Of a stretch of DNA of 64,000 nt, positions 19,644 through 29,230 are shown piece by piece. Both the position numbers and the translations under genes were made by a program. Each line of letters starts with the position of its first letter. The stretch's first letter is position 1. The DNA is from Gramella jeungdoensis. GTDB lineage: Bacteria; Bacteroidota; Bacteroidia; Flavobacteriales; Flavobacteriaceae. The notes under the pieces were generated by a model. It did not search any database and was not told where the DNA came from. It saw only the letters and a program-made list of their open reading frames with translations. The DNA lies in the NCBI RefSeq assembly GCF_023805255.1, contig NZ_JAMSCK010000002.1:310001-374000 (forward strand), read 5' to 3'.

Positions 19644-21668
19644 ATGAACAAAAATCTCCAGCTTCTGGTATTTATTCTCTTAGGCACCTGTCTGCAGGCC
19701 CAGGAAAAATCTGAACTTCAATTACTCGATATCTTCGATTATGAATATGTTTCCGATCCTCAAATATCTCCCGATGGTAAAAAAATCATTTACGTACGAA
19801 ATTTTAAGGATGTAATGACAGATAAGAACCTGTCTAATCTCTGGATAGTCAATCCCGATGGTTCTCAAAACCGGCCGCTAACTTCAGGGAATCAGAATGA
19901 TTTTTCTCCACGCTGGAGCCCCGATGGCAAAAAGCTTGTCTTCAGGTCGAATATGCAGGACGATAAGATGAAACTCTACCTTATGTGGATGGACACACGC
20001 GAGGTTTTTCCGCTTACCAATACTCCGCAGAGTCCGGGGAATATCAGCTGGTCTAATGATGGGAATTATCTTGCTTTCACTATGTTTGTTCCTGAAAAAT
20101 CTGATCCGTTTATAAAACTTCCTTCCAAGCCCGAAGGCGCGAAATGGAACGATCCACCAAAATACATTGATGAGATGAACTACCGTGGTGATGGTCAGGG
20201 ATATTTAAAGAGCGGGTACGACCAGATCTTTATTCTGTCAACCGATGGAGGTACCCCAAAGCAACTAACTTTTTCAGAATATGATCACGGTAACCCGGTA
20301 TGGTCTGCTGATGATAAAAAACTCTATTTTTCAGCGAATCTTAGAGAAAATGCCGATTTTGAACCTTTAAATTCAGAGATCTATGAACTTACTTTAAGTT
20401 CAGGAGATGTTAAGCCCCTAACAAAAAGGGAGGGACCCGATTTTAGTCCGGTGGTTTCGCCCAACGACAATACCATAGCCTACCTGGGCTTTGATGATGA
20501 ATTACAGGGCTACCAGATAAGCGATATCTATATCATGGATGCAGCAGGAGGTGAGCCCAGGAATATTTCGGCTGAATTTGACAGGGATATTCAGAATATT
20601 CAGTGGGATGGAAAAGGTAAGGGACTGTTCTTTCAGTATGACGATCACGGAGATACTAAAATTGGCCATATAGATCTTAATGGAAAAACGGAGGTGGTTG
20701 CCGAGAACCTGGGTGGACTCTCACTTGGAAGACCTTATAACGCTGCGGCTTTTTCGGTTTCTGAAGGCGGAGACCTTGCATTAACCTATGGAACTGCATT
20801 GAATCCGGCAGATCTTGCTTATCATGATGGTCGTAAGATGAAGCGTATCACTAACCTCAATGAAGATCTTTTTTCGTTTAGAAACCTGGGAGAGGTAGAA
20901 GAGATCACCTGGAAATCGTCTTATGACGATCGGGAGATCCAGGGTTGGCTGGTGACGCCTCCCAATTTTGATCCTGATAAGAAATATCCCTTTATCCTGG
21001 AAATCCATGGAGGACCTTTTGCCAGTTATGGTTCGGTTTATTCTGCCGAGATACAGGCCTACGCCGCCGCGGGCTATGTGGTGCTTTACTCAAATCCGCG
21101 TGGCAGCTCAGGTTACGGCAGGGAATTCGGGAATCTTATACATCACGATTATCCCAATCATGATTATGAAGACCTTATGAGTGGTGTTGATGCCGTGATA
21201 GAAAAAGGCTTTGTGGATGAACAGAATCTTTTTGTTACAGGAGGCAGTGGTGGCGGAGTGTTAACCGCCTGGATAGTTGGGAAGACTGACAGGTTCAGGG
21301 CTGCTGTAGTCGCGAAGCCTGTGATCAACTGGTACAGTTTTGTGTTGTATGCAGACGGTCCCGGCTTCTTCAGCAAATACTGGTTTCCGAATAAGCCCTG
21401 GGAAGATCCCGAGCCGTATCTGAAAAGATCTCCCATATCCTACGTAGGAAATGTTACCACACCTACCATGTTACTTACGGGTGAAGAAGATTATCGTACT
21501 CCCATCGCTGAATCGGAACAATTCTATTCGGCCCTGAAACTTGAAGGAGTTGAAACCGCGATGGTAAGGATTCCGGGTGCTTCTCATGGCATTGCAAATA
21601 AGCCGAGCAATCTTATTGCTAAAATTGCTGCGGTTCTGGCCTGGTTTGATAAGTATAAACAAGATTAG
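19644..21668 (+). CDS. S9-family (prolyl oligopeptidase/acylaminoacyl-type) exported peptidase
   Basis: 674 residues with signal peptide (1-19, cleavage near LQAQ). N-terminal beta-propeller with TolB-like repeats (DPQISPDGKKIIYVR; FSPRWSPDGKKLVF). C-terminal alpha/beta hydrolase carries the triad: Ser about 535 in TGGSGGGVLTAW, Asp about 615 in GEEDYRTP, His about 648 in GASHGI. The nucleophile elbow is GGSGGG rather than the commoner GGSYGG. Periplasmic or secreted peptide degradation. Confidence 0.92.
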   Translation: MNKNLQLLVFILLGTCLQAQEKSELQLLDIFDYEYVSDPQISPDGKKIIYVRNFKDVMTDKNLSNLWIVNPDGSQNRPLTSGNQNDFSPRWSPDGKKLVFRSNMQDDKMKLYLMWMDTREVFPLTNTPQSPGNISWSNDGNYLAFTMFVPEKSDPFIKLPSKPEGAKWNDPPKYIDEMNYRGDGQGYLKSGYDQIFILSTDGGTPKQLTFSEYDHGNPVWSADDKKLYFSANLRENADFEPLNSEIYELTLSSGDVKPLTKREGPDFSPVVSPNDNTIAYLGFDDELQGYQISDIYIMDAAGGEPRNISAEFDRDIQNIQWDGKGKGLFFQYDDHGDTKIGHIDLNGKTEVVAENLGGLSLGRPYNAAAFSVSEGGDLALTYGTALNPADLAYHDGRKMKRITNLNEDLFSFRNLGEVEEITWKSSYDDREIQGWLVTPPNFDPDKKYPFILEIHGGPFASYGSVYSAEIQAYAAAGYVVLYSNPRGSSGYGREFGNLIHHDYPNHDYEDLMSGVDAVIEKGFVDEQNLFVTGGSGGGVLTAWIVGKTDRFRAAVVAKPVINWYSFVLYADGPGFFSKYWFPNKPWEDPEPYLKRSPISYVGNVTTPTMLLTGEEDYRTPIAESEQFYSALKLEGVETAMVRIPGASHGIANKPSNLIAKIAAVLAWFDKYKQD

Positions 21669-21722
21669 GCTATAAGTGATTGAGTAAAGGCAATTGGTAG
21701 TAACAGTCAAAAAATATTAATC

Positions 21723-22058
21723 ATGAATGCGGAAAAGGAGCCTTGGACCAAAATAGAACTGCAGATATACATTCTGCTGCTTTGTGCTAATGCCGATTCT
21801 GTTGAAACACCTAAAGAGCTCAGAGTAATAAGCACTCACGTAGATGAGAAGAGCTTTGATAAGATCTACAATGAATTTTCGAAGGATTCCGAAAAGGAAA
21901 GACTTGAAAAAATTCAGGATGCGATCGCTGTTAATAACTTTTCGCGTAAGGAACTAATGGATTTAAAAAGGAAGATGCATAAGATCTTTTTTTCAGACAG
22001 GCACTTTAGTAGCATGGAAGGTCATATTGACAAGATCCTGGATAATATTATCTATTGA
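21723..22058 (+). CDS. Small helical protein, possibly TerB-like
   Basis: 111 residues, all-helical prediction by eye, with an N-terminal LQIYILLLCANADSVETPKE followed by charged helices, recalling TerB/DjlA-N-type domains (ADG.v...E). The match is weak. It lies 54 bp after the S9 peptidase gene and may be co-transcribed. No function assigned. Confidence 0.6.
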   Translation: MNAEKEPWTKIELQIYILLLCANADSVETPKELRVISTHVDEKSFDKIYNEFSKDSEKERLEKIQDAIAVNNFSRKELMDLKRKMHKIFFSDRHFSSMEGHIDKILDNIIY

Positions 22059-22075
22059 TAAAATATCACATCTGC

Positions 22076-22099
22076 TTCTTCCGGCTATGACCGGAAGAA
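22076..22099 (+). terminator. Hairpin after the TerB-like gene
   Basis: Perfect 9-bp stem TTCTTCCGG/CCGGAAGAA around a 6-base loop. There is no T run, so it may be an mRNA-end stabiliser rather than a classical terminator. Confidence 0.45.
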
Positions 22100-22188
22100 T
22101 GCATATGCTTCAGGCTGATAAATTTTTCGGGTATTATTTTAAAAAAACAGTAAATTAAACCTGGAATACCTAAACTAACATTTCTCCA

Positions 22189-25100
22189 ATGAAACGACTT
22201 TCACTTCTCGCATTAGTAACTTTTATTTTCATTTTTACAACGAATGCTCAGAACCAGGGAATAAATACAGAAGACACCCGCTTGCTTTGGCAGCCTGCCA
22301 TCAGCGATTCAAAAATAGCCTTTATTTATGCGGAAGACCTCTGGGTGGCTAACAGAGACGGTTCCAATCCTAAAAGACTCACCGTTGATGAAGGGATAGA
22401 ACGCGACCCGGTTTTTTCACCTGATGGAAAAACCATCGCTTTTAGTGCCGAATATGACGGGAATACTGACGTTTTTGTGGTTCCCACCGAAGGCGGTATT
22501 CCAAAGCGACTCACCTGGCACCCATATCCCGATATTGTTCGGGATTTTACACCAGACGGTAAGAAGGTGCTTTTCCTATCTCAAAGAGACGTTTTTACCA
22601 ATAGGTACGCAAAACTCTATAATGTGGATATAGAAAAGGGGAATGTGGAACCTTTAAAGATCCCGCATGCTAACTGGGCAGATTATAATTCTGATGGAAG
22701 CTTTATTGCCTACACTCCTTTAGGAGACAGATTTAACCAGTGGAAAAATTACAGGGGAGGAACGGCCACCAGGATCTGGATCTATGATCCTGAAACCTAC
22801 GAGATTTCGGAAATTCCGAAACCTGAAGGAGGAAGTAATGACTCCAAACCCCAGTGGTTAAATGAAAAAGTCTATTTCAGAAGTGACCGTGATGGTGAAT
22901 TCAATATCTATAGTTATGATCCGGCCTCCAAGCAAGTGACAAAACATACAAATTTTGAAGATTTCCCGGTAACTAATCTATCTGCCGGAAAAGACCAGAT
23001 CATCTTTTCCCAGGCGGGATATCTGCATACGCTGGACCCTGCCACGGGTAATACCAGCCGCATTAAAATAGGCATCGCAACAGACCTTCTGGAATTAAGA
23101 CCCCGCTTCGTAAAGGGTGACCAGTATGTAAGAAGTCATGGATTGTCTCCCACCGCCGCCAGGGTGGTAATGGATTACAGGGGTGATATTCTTACATTTC
23201 CTGCAGAAAAGGGTGATCCCATGAATATTACGGCCACGCCCGGAGTACATGAAAAATACCCTGCCTGGTCACCCGATGGCAAGACCATAGCTTATTTTTC
23301 GGATGAATCGGGAGAGTATGCCCTTCATTTATATGATCAGAATGAGAGTAAGCCGGTTAAGAAAGTTGAGCTTGATGGAGCTGGCTTTTATGCCTATCCG
23401 GAATGGGCTCCAGATAGTAAGAAAATCGCATTTGTAGATAACAGTCGAAGCCTTTATATCTATGACCTGGATAAGAATAACACCACAAAGGTGGCTTCAG
23501 ATGTGCTATACACACCCGGTGTTTTCAGGGAAATGTTTGGTGACTGGTCCCATGACTCCAAATGGATCACTTATACCATTATTACCGACACTAATTTTGA
23601 ACAGGCTTTTGTCTATTCTCTGGATGAGAATAAATCGTATCCTGTTTCAGATGGTTATTCCAACGTAATGGACCCGGAATTTGATCCCAGCGGTAAATAT
23701 CTTTATATGCTTGCTTCTACCGATGCAGGGCCGGTGGTGAACTGGTTTGACCAGTCTAACCAGGATATGGAAATGAGCAGTTCTCTTTACCTGGTAACAC
23801 TACAGAAGGATGTAGTTTCACCGTTCTTCAAAGAGAACGATGTAGAAGTTATTCAAAAAGAAGAAGAGGAAGAGAAAAAAAAGAAAAGAGCAGAGGAAGA
23901 AGATAAAGAACCGGATACTCCGCCATTAAAAATAGATTTTGAGGATCTTGAGTACAGGATAGTTGATATTCCGGTTTCTGCGGGAGTATATCGCGGGCTG
24001 GAAGCGCCTAAGGAAGGTCAGTTGTATTATCTGAAATTTTCACATCATGCGAACGGGCCCGGCGAACTCAGGAAATATGATCTTAAGGAAAAGAAGGACA
24101 CCCTTATTATGCCGGCTTCCGGTTATGAAATATCAGCTAACGGTGAAAAGGTTCTATATGAAGTTCAGGGTAAGACAGGAATTGCCATTCTTGGACAAAA
24201 GCCCGATAAACCTGCACTGAACCTGGGAAGTGTTGAAATCAAGATAGATCCAAAAGCCGAATGGCAGAATATTTTCCATGAGGCCTGGAGAGTGAACAGG
24301 GATTATTTCTATGATCCCGGGATGCATGGAGCCGACTGGGACCGGATGAAAGAAAAGTATAGCCAGTTCTTACCACATGTGACTACTAGAAGTGATCTCT
24401 ATGAAGTGATGGAATGGATGTTCAGCGAGCTGGGTGTAGGACATCATAGATTTTCCAGCAGGGGAGATGAGTTTGAAACTTCCGAAAATATTAAAGGAGG
24501 CCTACTGGGCGCCGATTTTGAAGTAGATAAGGGGCGCTACAAAATAAAAAAGATATACGGCGGGCTTAACTGGAATCCTGAAATGCGTTCACCGCTTACC
24601 GAACCCGGGGTGAATGTGAATGAAGGGGATTATATCCTGGCGGTAGACGGGAAAGAAGTTACTGCAAGCGACAATCTTTATATGTTCTTTGAGAATACAG
24701 CGAATAAGATCGTGACCATTACGGTGAGCTCAAGCCCCAATATGAATAATTCCAGAAAGGAAAAGGTAATTCCGGTAGAATCGGAAAGAGATCTTAGAAA
24801 CCGTGACTGGATAGAAGGAAATATCAAAAAGGTTAATGAAGCTACTAACGGTCAGGTAGCCTATGTGTATGTTCCGAATACGGCTAATGCAGGTCATGAA
24901 TATTTCAAGAGATACTTCTTTCCGCAGGCTGATAGAAAAGCGATAATAATTGATGAGCGTTTTAACGGCGGGGGACAGCTGGCTGATTACTATATAGATA
25001 TGCTGAAGAAACCACAGCAGGCATACTGGAATTTCAGGTACGGGAAAGATTTGAAGTCTCCAAGTGCCTCCATACAGGGTCCAAAAGTGATGCTGATAGA

Positions 25101-25455
25101 TGAGACCGCTGGCTCAGGTGGAGATTACCTGCCATGGATGTTCAGAAAGTTTAACCTGGGAACTATCATAGGAAAAAGAACCTGGGGCGGACTCGTAGGT
25201 GTGCTTGGATATCCTGAATTTATAGATGGCGGAATAGTAACCGCGCCTAATGTCGCATTCTATACCGAAGAAGGCTTCAGGGTGGAAAATGAAGGCGTAC
25301 CACCAGACATTGAAGTGGAGCAGCTTCCAAAAGAAGTGATTAAAGGCAACGACCCACAATTGCAAAAAGCGATAGAAGTAGTTATGGAACAGCTTAAAGA
25401 AAATCCGCCTAAGGAGGTGGAAACACCACCTTATCCAATAAGAGGTAATAACTAG
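22189..25455 (+). CDS. Tricorn protease homologue (S41 family)
   Basis: 1088 residues, exported (signal peptide 1-20). Two beta-propellers with TolB-like repeats (VFSPDGKTIAFSAEYDG; AWSPDGKTIAYFS) occupy about 30-550. A highly charged linker (EEEEEKKKKRAEEEDKE, about 562-580) is followed by the tricorn core, a PDZ domain (about 765-860) and the S41 catalytic domain. Catalytic Ser976 lies in ETAGSGGDYLP and the His region is GVGHHRF (about 750). Breaks oligopeptides; probably periplasmic here. Six bp before the next gene. Confidence 0.92.
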   Translation: MKRLSLLALVTFIFIFTTNAQNQGINTEDTRLLWQPAISDSKIAFIYAEDLWVANRDGSNPKRLTVDEGIERDPVFSPDGKTIAFSAEYDGNTDVFVVPTEGGIPKRLTWHPYPDIVRDFTPDGKKVLFLSQRDVFTNRYAKLYNVDIEKGNVEPLKIPHANWADYNSDGSFIAYTPLGDRFNQWKNYRGGTATRIWIYDPETYEISEIPKPEGGSNDSKPQWLNEKVYFRSDRDGEFNIYSYDPASKQVTKHTNFEDFPVTNLSAGKDQIIFSQAGYLHTLDPATGNTSRIKIGIATDLLELRPRFVKGDQYVRSHGLSPTAARVVMDYRGDILTFPAEKGDPMNITATPGVHEKYPAWSPDGKTIAYFSDESGEYALHLYDQNESKPVKKVELDGAGFYAYPEWAPDSKKIAFVDNSRSLYIYDLDKNNTTKVASDVLYTPGVFREMFGDWSHDSKWITYTIITDTNFEQAFVYSLDENKSYPVSDGYSNVMDPEFDPSGKYLYMLASTDAGPVVNWFDQSNQDMEMSSSLYLVTLQKDVVSPFFKENDVEVIQKEEEEEKKKKRAEEEDKEPDTPPLKIDFEDLEYRIVDIPVSAGVYRGLEAPKEGQLYYLKFSHHANGPGELRKYDLKEKKDTLIMPASGYEISANGEKVLYEVQGKTGIAILGQKPDKPALNLGSVEIKIDPKAEWQNIFHEAWRVNRDYFYDPGMHGADWDRMKEKYSQFLPHVTTRSDLYEVMEWMFSELGVGHHRFSSRGDEFETSENIKGGLLGADFEVDKGRYKIKKIYGGLNWNPEMRSPLTEPGVNVNEGDYILAVDGKEVTASDNLYMFFENTANKIVTITVSSSPNMNNSRKEKVIPVESERDLRNRDWIEGNIKKVNEATNGQVAYVYVPNTANAGHEYFKRYFFPQADRKAIIIDERFNGGGQLADYYIDMLKKPQQAYWNFRYGKDLKSPSASIQGPKVMLIDETAGSGGDYLPWMFRKFNLGTIIGKRTWGGLVGVLGYPEFIDGGIVTAPNVAFYTEEGFRVENEGVPPDIEVEQLPKEVIKGNDPQLQKAIEVVMEQLKENPPKEVETPPYPIRGNN

Positions 25456-25460
25456 GAACT

Positions 25461-25901
25461 ATGAAAAGAATAATTGTAATCCTGCTATTAGTAACAATGC
25501 CCCAGTTTTCTCACTCCCAGGATGAGAGTGCTAAGAAAGAACTGACTCAATTGCTAAATGATTTCCTGGAAGGTGCAGGAAAGAACGATGTGGAGATGCA
25601 TGACCGTTTCTGGGCAGAGGATCTTATCTATACCAGTTCTTCCGGAGAAAGATTCGGGAAAAAGGAGCTGATGGATGGTTTAAGGAGTTCGGAAGAAGAT
25701 TCCGGGCCTCCCATTAGCTGGTCTTCTGAAGATGTCCGGGTAAAGGTTTATGGAAATATGGCCGTAGTTGCTTTCCGGCTGGTTGGTACGCCAGAAGATG
25801 GCGGTGAAAAGAATACATATTTGAATTCGGGCACCTTTTTAAAACGTAACGAAGAATGGAAAGTGGTTAACTGGCAGGCAACCAGGGAAAAGGCTGAATA
25901 G
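25461..25901 (+). CDS. Exported SnoaL/DUF4440-like (NTF2-fold) protein
   Basis: 146 residues with signal peptide (1-19). Cone-shaped NTF2-fold pattern: helix with LNDFLEGAGKNDVEMHDRFW, then DLIYTSSSGERFGKKEL, and C-terminal strands ending WKVVNWQATR. Such proteins often bind small ligands or are non-enzymatic. It follows the tricorn gene by 5 bp, so one transcript is likely. Confidence 0.8.
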   Translation: MKRIIVILLLVTMPQFSHSQDESAKKELTQLLNDFLEGAGKNDVEMHDRFWAEDLIYTSSSGERFGKKELMDGLRSSEEDSGPPISWSSEDVRVKVYGNMAVVAFRLVGTPEDGGEKNTYLNSGTFLKRNEEWKVVNWQATREKAE

Positions 25902-25967
25902 CAGGAGTCAATCTTCACAGATTGACATGTTAGGTGCAGCCCTAGGACTTCTCCCACACGATATTTA

Positions 25968-26364
25968 GTCATTCCTGCGAAGGCAGGAATCCACAAAATA
26001 TTCGATATGCCATATAAATATGTTCACCAATATTACCTGTATATACTTTCCAATAAGTATCATGGTACTCTGTACATCGGCATAACCAATGATTTGGAAA
26101 GGAGAATGTTCGAGCATAAGAATCAGGTTAATGAAGGTTTCACCAAAAGATATGGCCTTAAGCTATTGGTCTATTTCGAGACATTTCAATATGTAAATGA
26201 TGCTATCAAAAGAGAGAAAAATATGAAAAAATGGAAACGTCAATGGAAAATAAACCTGATTGAGGAAGAAAACCCATACTGGAATGATTTAGCAAAGGAA
26301 TGGACGAATGACTATTTGGAATTATAGAAACCCGAAAATGGATTCCTGCCTGCGCAGGAATGGC
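25968..26364 (+). mobile_element. Inverted-repeat-framed GIY-YIG cassette
   Basis: A 26-bp left repeat (25968-25993, core ATTCCTGCGAAGGCAGGAAT) and a near-perfect reverse complement on the right (26339-26364, core ATTCCTGCCTGCGCAGGAAT) frame one small GIY-YIG gene and nothing else. Each arm is itself palindromic. A shortened copy of the whole unit lies at 29140-29230. This looks like a small repetitive element, but mobility is inferred, not shown. Confidence 0.6.
26007..26327 (+). CDS. GIY-YIG nuclease-domain protein (UPF0213/YhbQ-like)
   Basis: 106 residues consisting of a single GIY-YIG domain: YLYILSNKYHGTLYIGITND supplies the two signature strands, RRMFEHK the conserved Arg/His, and the C-terminal KKWKRQWKINLIEEENPYWNDL is typical of this short family. 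Whether it cuts DNA is unknown. It is the only gene inside the inverted-repeat cassette. Confidence 0.85.
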   Translation: MPYKYVHQYYLYILSNKYHGTLYIGITNDLERRMFEHKNQVNEGFTKRYGLKLLVYFETFQYVNDAIKREKNMKKWKRQWKINLIEEENPYWNDLAKEWTNDYLEL

Positions 26365-26378
26365 AAGATACATTAATC

Positions 26379-27110
26379 ATGATCAAATTCTTTAGAAATA
26401 TCCGTCACCGTCTGTTGCGTGAAAACAGAATCTCGAGATATCTAATATATGCTATTGGAGAGATCATCCTGGTGGTGATTGGGATACTGATTGCCTTGCA
26501 GATTAACGGCTGGAATGAGGCCAGGTTAAATGAGAAGAAAGAACGAGCATTTTTACTTGAAATTAAGGAAAATCTTAACGAAGACAGGCAAACTATTGAA
26601 AACATCCAGAGCAGGAATGCTATAAAGCTTAAGACAATAGATTCTGCATTTTATTATTTATCCATAGAAAATGGGAAGAATTTTTCAAATTTATTGCCCA
26701 TAATTACTAATTATGATATGTTCACTCCTACTAGCGTAGCTTTTGACAACATGGTTTCTTCAGGCAATATTAATCTCTTGTCTTCAGATGAATTGCGTAA
26801 AACAATAAGTCACTATTATTCCAGCGAAGCTTTCAATGGTATTCAGGATCAAATAAAGATCACAACTCAGGACTTTCTTCGCGATGTAGCCCCAAAAATG
26901 GTAAATTTAGAAATGATGAAGTTTGTGACAAAACTCGATTTTGATGTAAGATCGGCTAAGGAAATTACGGTCTATAAAGACACTTATGTACTTTCACATT
27001 TGTTCGTAATGAAAAATAAAACTATTGAGCACAATAATGCTTTGAAAAAAAATGCAATAAATGCCCAAAAACTAATGAGTAATATAGAGGAGTATTTAGT
27101 TGAGAATTGA
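26379..27110 (+). CDS. DUF6090 family membrane protein
   Basis: 243 residues. The N-terminus has the family hallmark MIKFFRNIRHRLL, then one membrane helix (IYAIGEIILVVIGILIALQI, about 24-43) and NGWNE, followed by a helical charged C-terminal domain. Function unknown; in Flavobacteriaceae these genes are often found in multiple tandem copies. Two or three decayed N-terminal copies lie at 27167, 29002 and 29238, so this is the surviving member. Confidence 0.85.
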   Translation: MIKFFRNIRHRLLRENRISRYLIYAIGEIILVVIGILIALQINGWNEARLNEKKERAFLLEIKENLNEDRQTIENIQSRNAIKLKTIDSAFYYLSIENGKNFSNLLPIITNYDMFTPTSVAFDNMVSSGNINLLSSDELRKTISHYYSSEAFNGIQDQIKITTQDFLRDVAPKMVNLEMMKFVTKLDFDVRSAKEITVYKDTYVLSHLFVMKNKTIEHNNALKKNAINAQKLMSNIEEYLVEN

Positions 27111-27166
27111 AAACCTACGTCCGTAGTAATCTCTATATTCTTATTGACTACTAATCGAAAACAATA

Positions 27167-27256
27167 ATGATAAAGCTCTTTAGAAATATCCGCCGAAGAT
27201 TGCTTCGTGAAAATAAATTCACCAGGTATATCTTTTATTCGATAGACAAAATTTAA
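27167..27256 (+). pseudogene. DUF6090 N-terminal remnant
   Basis: Translates as MIKLFRNIRRRLLRENKF..., matching the first ~28 residues of the DUF6090 protein at 26379, then stops at TAA 27254. The remainder of the gene is missing; a terminator follows. Confidence 0.75.
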
Positions 27257-27280
27257 GTTGGAATAAAAAAACATAAAAAA

Positions 27281-27310
27281 TAAAGCCTTCAACTCTCGTT
27301 GAAGGCTTAT
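27281..27310. terminator. Bidirectional terminator
   Basis: Perfect 11-bp stem AAGCCTTCAAC (27283-27293)/GTTGAAGGCTT (27298-27308) with loop TCTC, A-rich on the left and T/A-rich on the right. Serves the TPR lipoprotein gene on the minus strand and the DUF6090 region on the plus strand. Confidence 0.85.
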
Positions 27311-27332
27311 TAATTAAAGTTTATTTCCGGTT

Positions 27333-28853
27333 TTAACTGGCCTTATTTTTATCTAATTTCTGGTTTACTTCATCTCGTATTAAAGCAAATTCAATAGAGT
27401 TAAATCTTTCTTCTGCGATTTCTTCATATAAGGCCATAGCCTCCTCAGTATTTCCAGCCTTCTCATGAATTTTGGCTTTCCAGTATTTATCGTGAATATA
27501 ATCTTCATCGGTTTGGTCAATATGTTCCACTGCCTTTTCTGTATTACCCATATTATAATGGATAATCGCGAGGGCCCTGTGATAAGGATTTAATTTATCA
27601 GGATTATTAAGGGAATCTACAGCTTTTTTGATTGTTTCGGCCTTATTCATGGCCTCCTTGTAGTTTTTCTGGGTCACTAATAACATGGTATCCCAATAGT
27701 TCATAAACGCATTTTGATTGGCTGTTACAGTAGGACTATTGGCATCACTGGTTAATTTCTTTGAAATTGACTTCAAATTATTTACGATCTGCTCCAGGCG
27801 TTTAGCGTCTCCATCATGCATGGCTATATGAGCAGCGGTAATAGCAGCCTGAAATTTTCCAATATTTCTATTGCTTTCGGGAACATCTAATGTGTCTAAA
27901 GATTTTGTTCCCTCATCGAGAAATTTCAGTGCTTCGCCCGATTTACCTTCATAAACATATGTATTGGCTTCAGCACTGAGGTTTGTTCCAAATTCACTTA
28001 CTTCCCTCGCATCTTTAAAATTCTGACGGGCTTCCTCGTAATTACCTAAAATTGAATTTGCGTGGCCAGATTTTGCTAAAGCTCCCTCGTCTTCGGGATC
28101 CAGTGACGCGGCTTTTTCATAGCTTGCGAGGGCCTTCTCCAGTTGATCCTGATCGCGATAATAATCGCCCATTAAAATGTGAGAACGCGGACTGTTGGGT
28201 GCCTTTTTTACGAGCATATCAAAATATTTTTTGGCCTGCCCCTTATCCTCCGGAGAATCGAATAAATAAGAAGTTCCTAAACTCGCCATAGCCGGTACAT
28301 ATTCGGGATTTAATTCGAGTGCTTTCTTCCAGTGTTCCCTGGCCTTTTCCTCCTCGTCGTTATTATCATAAAAAATAGCAAGGTTATCCATGGCCCTAGC
28401 AGATTTTGGATATTTTTCTACCATTTTTTTACTGATTTCTAATTCCCGGTCCAAATCACTCTTCATGCCGGCTTCGGTAATGTCTATCATCATAACTTCG
28501 GCGTCATTCGCCTTATCGCGCAGTGCCATGAACTTGTCACGATTGGTCGCCCAGTCTTTAGCCGAATTTGCGGTATAGCTTCTGTACATTTGAGCCGATA
28601 CGAAATCGGGATCATGTTTCAATGCCTCGTCAAATTTGGCCCGAGCCTTCCTGGAACTTCCTTTGTCAAAATATTCCAGACCCTCCTTAAAAGCTTCCAT
28701 GGCCTCTTCGGAATCGGTATTAACGGGTAATTCATTTCCCGCATAATCGGTTTCAACTTCTGTTTCTTTTCCCTTTTCAGAATCTTTACAGGAAGCTGCA
28801 AACAGCATAGCAACCAGCGTAAAGTAAATTGGCAATCTTTTGATCTTAAACAT
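27333..28853 (-). CDS. TPR-repeat lipoprotein
   Basis: 506 residues. Lipoprotein signal with lipobox FAASC (Cys about 22), then an acidic linker and at least six tetratricopeptide repeats (AMEAFKEGLEYFDKGSSRKA; AMDNLAIFYDNNDEEEKA; SHILMGDYYRDQDQLEKAL). Expected to be anchored in the outer membrane and to mediate protein contacts. No partner is evident from the context. Monocistronic. Confidence 0.85.
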   Translation of the reverse strand: MFKIKRLPIYFTLVAMLFAASCKDSEKGKETEVETDYAGNELPVNTDSEEAMEAFKEGLEYFDKGSSRKARAKFDEALKHDPDFVSAQMYRSYTANSAKDWATNRDKFMALRDKANDAEVMMIDITEAGMKSDLDRELEISKKMVEKYPKSARAMDNLAIFYDNNDEEEKAREHWKKALELNPEYVPAMASLGTSYLFDSPEDKGQAKKYFDMLVKKAPNSPRSHILMGDYYRDQDQLEKALASYEKAASLDPEDEGALAKSGHANSILGNYEEARQNFKDAREVSEFGTNLSAEANTYVYEGKSGEALKFLDEGTKSLDTLDVPESNRNIGKFQAAITAAHIAMHDGDAKRLEQIVNNLKSISKKLTSDANSPTVTANQNAFMNYWDTMLLVTQKNYKEAMNKAETIKKAVDSLNNPDKLNPYHRALAIIHYNMGNTEKAVEHIDQTDEDYIHDKYWKAKIHEKAGNTEEAMALYEEIAEERFNSIEFALIRDEVNQKLDKNKAS

Positions 28854-29001
28854 AGTTTTAATTATTTGGTTGGATAATAGTTATTTTAACTAAGTTAGTG
28901 ATTTTCAGTATATAACGTATTTTTATTTAGAGCTTGATTAAGACCATTGGATTTGGTTTAGATATCTGAATAAGATAATACTGTTCTAATTTTATTAAAT
29001 A

Positions 29002-29098
29002 ATGATCCGGTTTTTCAGAGATATCTGCCGAAGATTGCTTCGTGAAAACAGAATTATGTGGTACTGCTTTATGCCATAGGTGAAATTAATGTCGTGAT
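29002..29098 (+). pseudogene. Frameshifted DUF6090 remnant
   Basis: Starts MIRFFRDICRRLLRENRI, parallel to the intact copy at 26379. Near 29063 the frame shifts: LYAIGEINVV is then readable in another frame, corresponding to LIYAIGEIILVV of the intact protein. The rest of the gene is absent. Confidence 0.75.
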
Positions 29099-29139
29099 GA
29101 ACCCTGACTTATCCTTTGACTCCTTCCACAAGATTATTT

Positions 29140-29230
29140 GTCATTCCTGGGAATGCAGTAATCCAAAAATTTGAAATGAGATATAAAAATGTTCACCAAT
29201 ATTACCATGGCTGCGCAGGAATGACGAGAT
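29140..29230 (+). pseudogene. Collapsed copy of the GIY-YIG inverted-repeat cassette
   Basis: Left arm (GTCATTCCTGGGAATGCAG...) and the gene start (ATGAGATATAAAAATG then TTCACCAATATTACC) match the intact cassette at 25968, but after ~30 nt of coding sequence it jumps directly to the right arm (GCTGCGCAGGAATGAC). About 290 bp have been lost. Confidence 0.75.
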
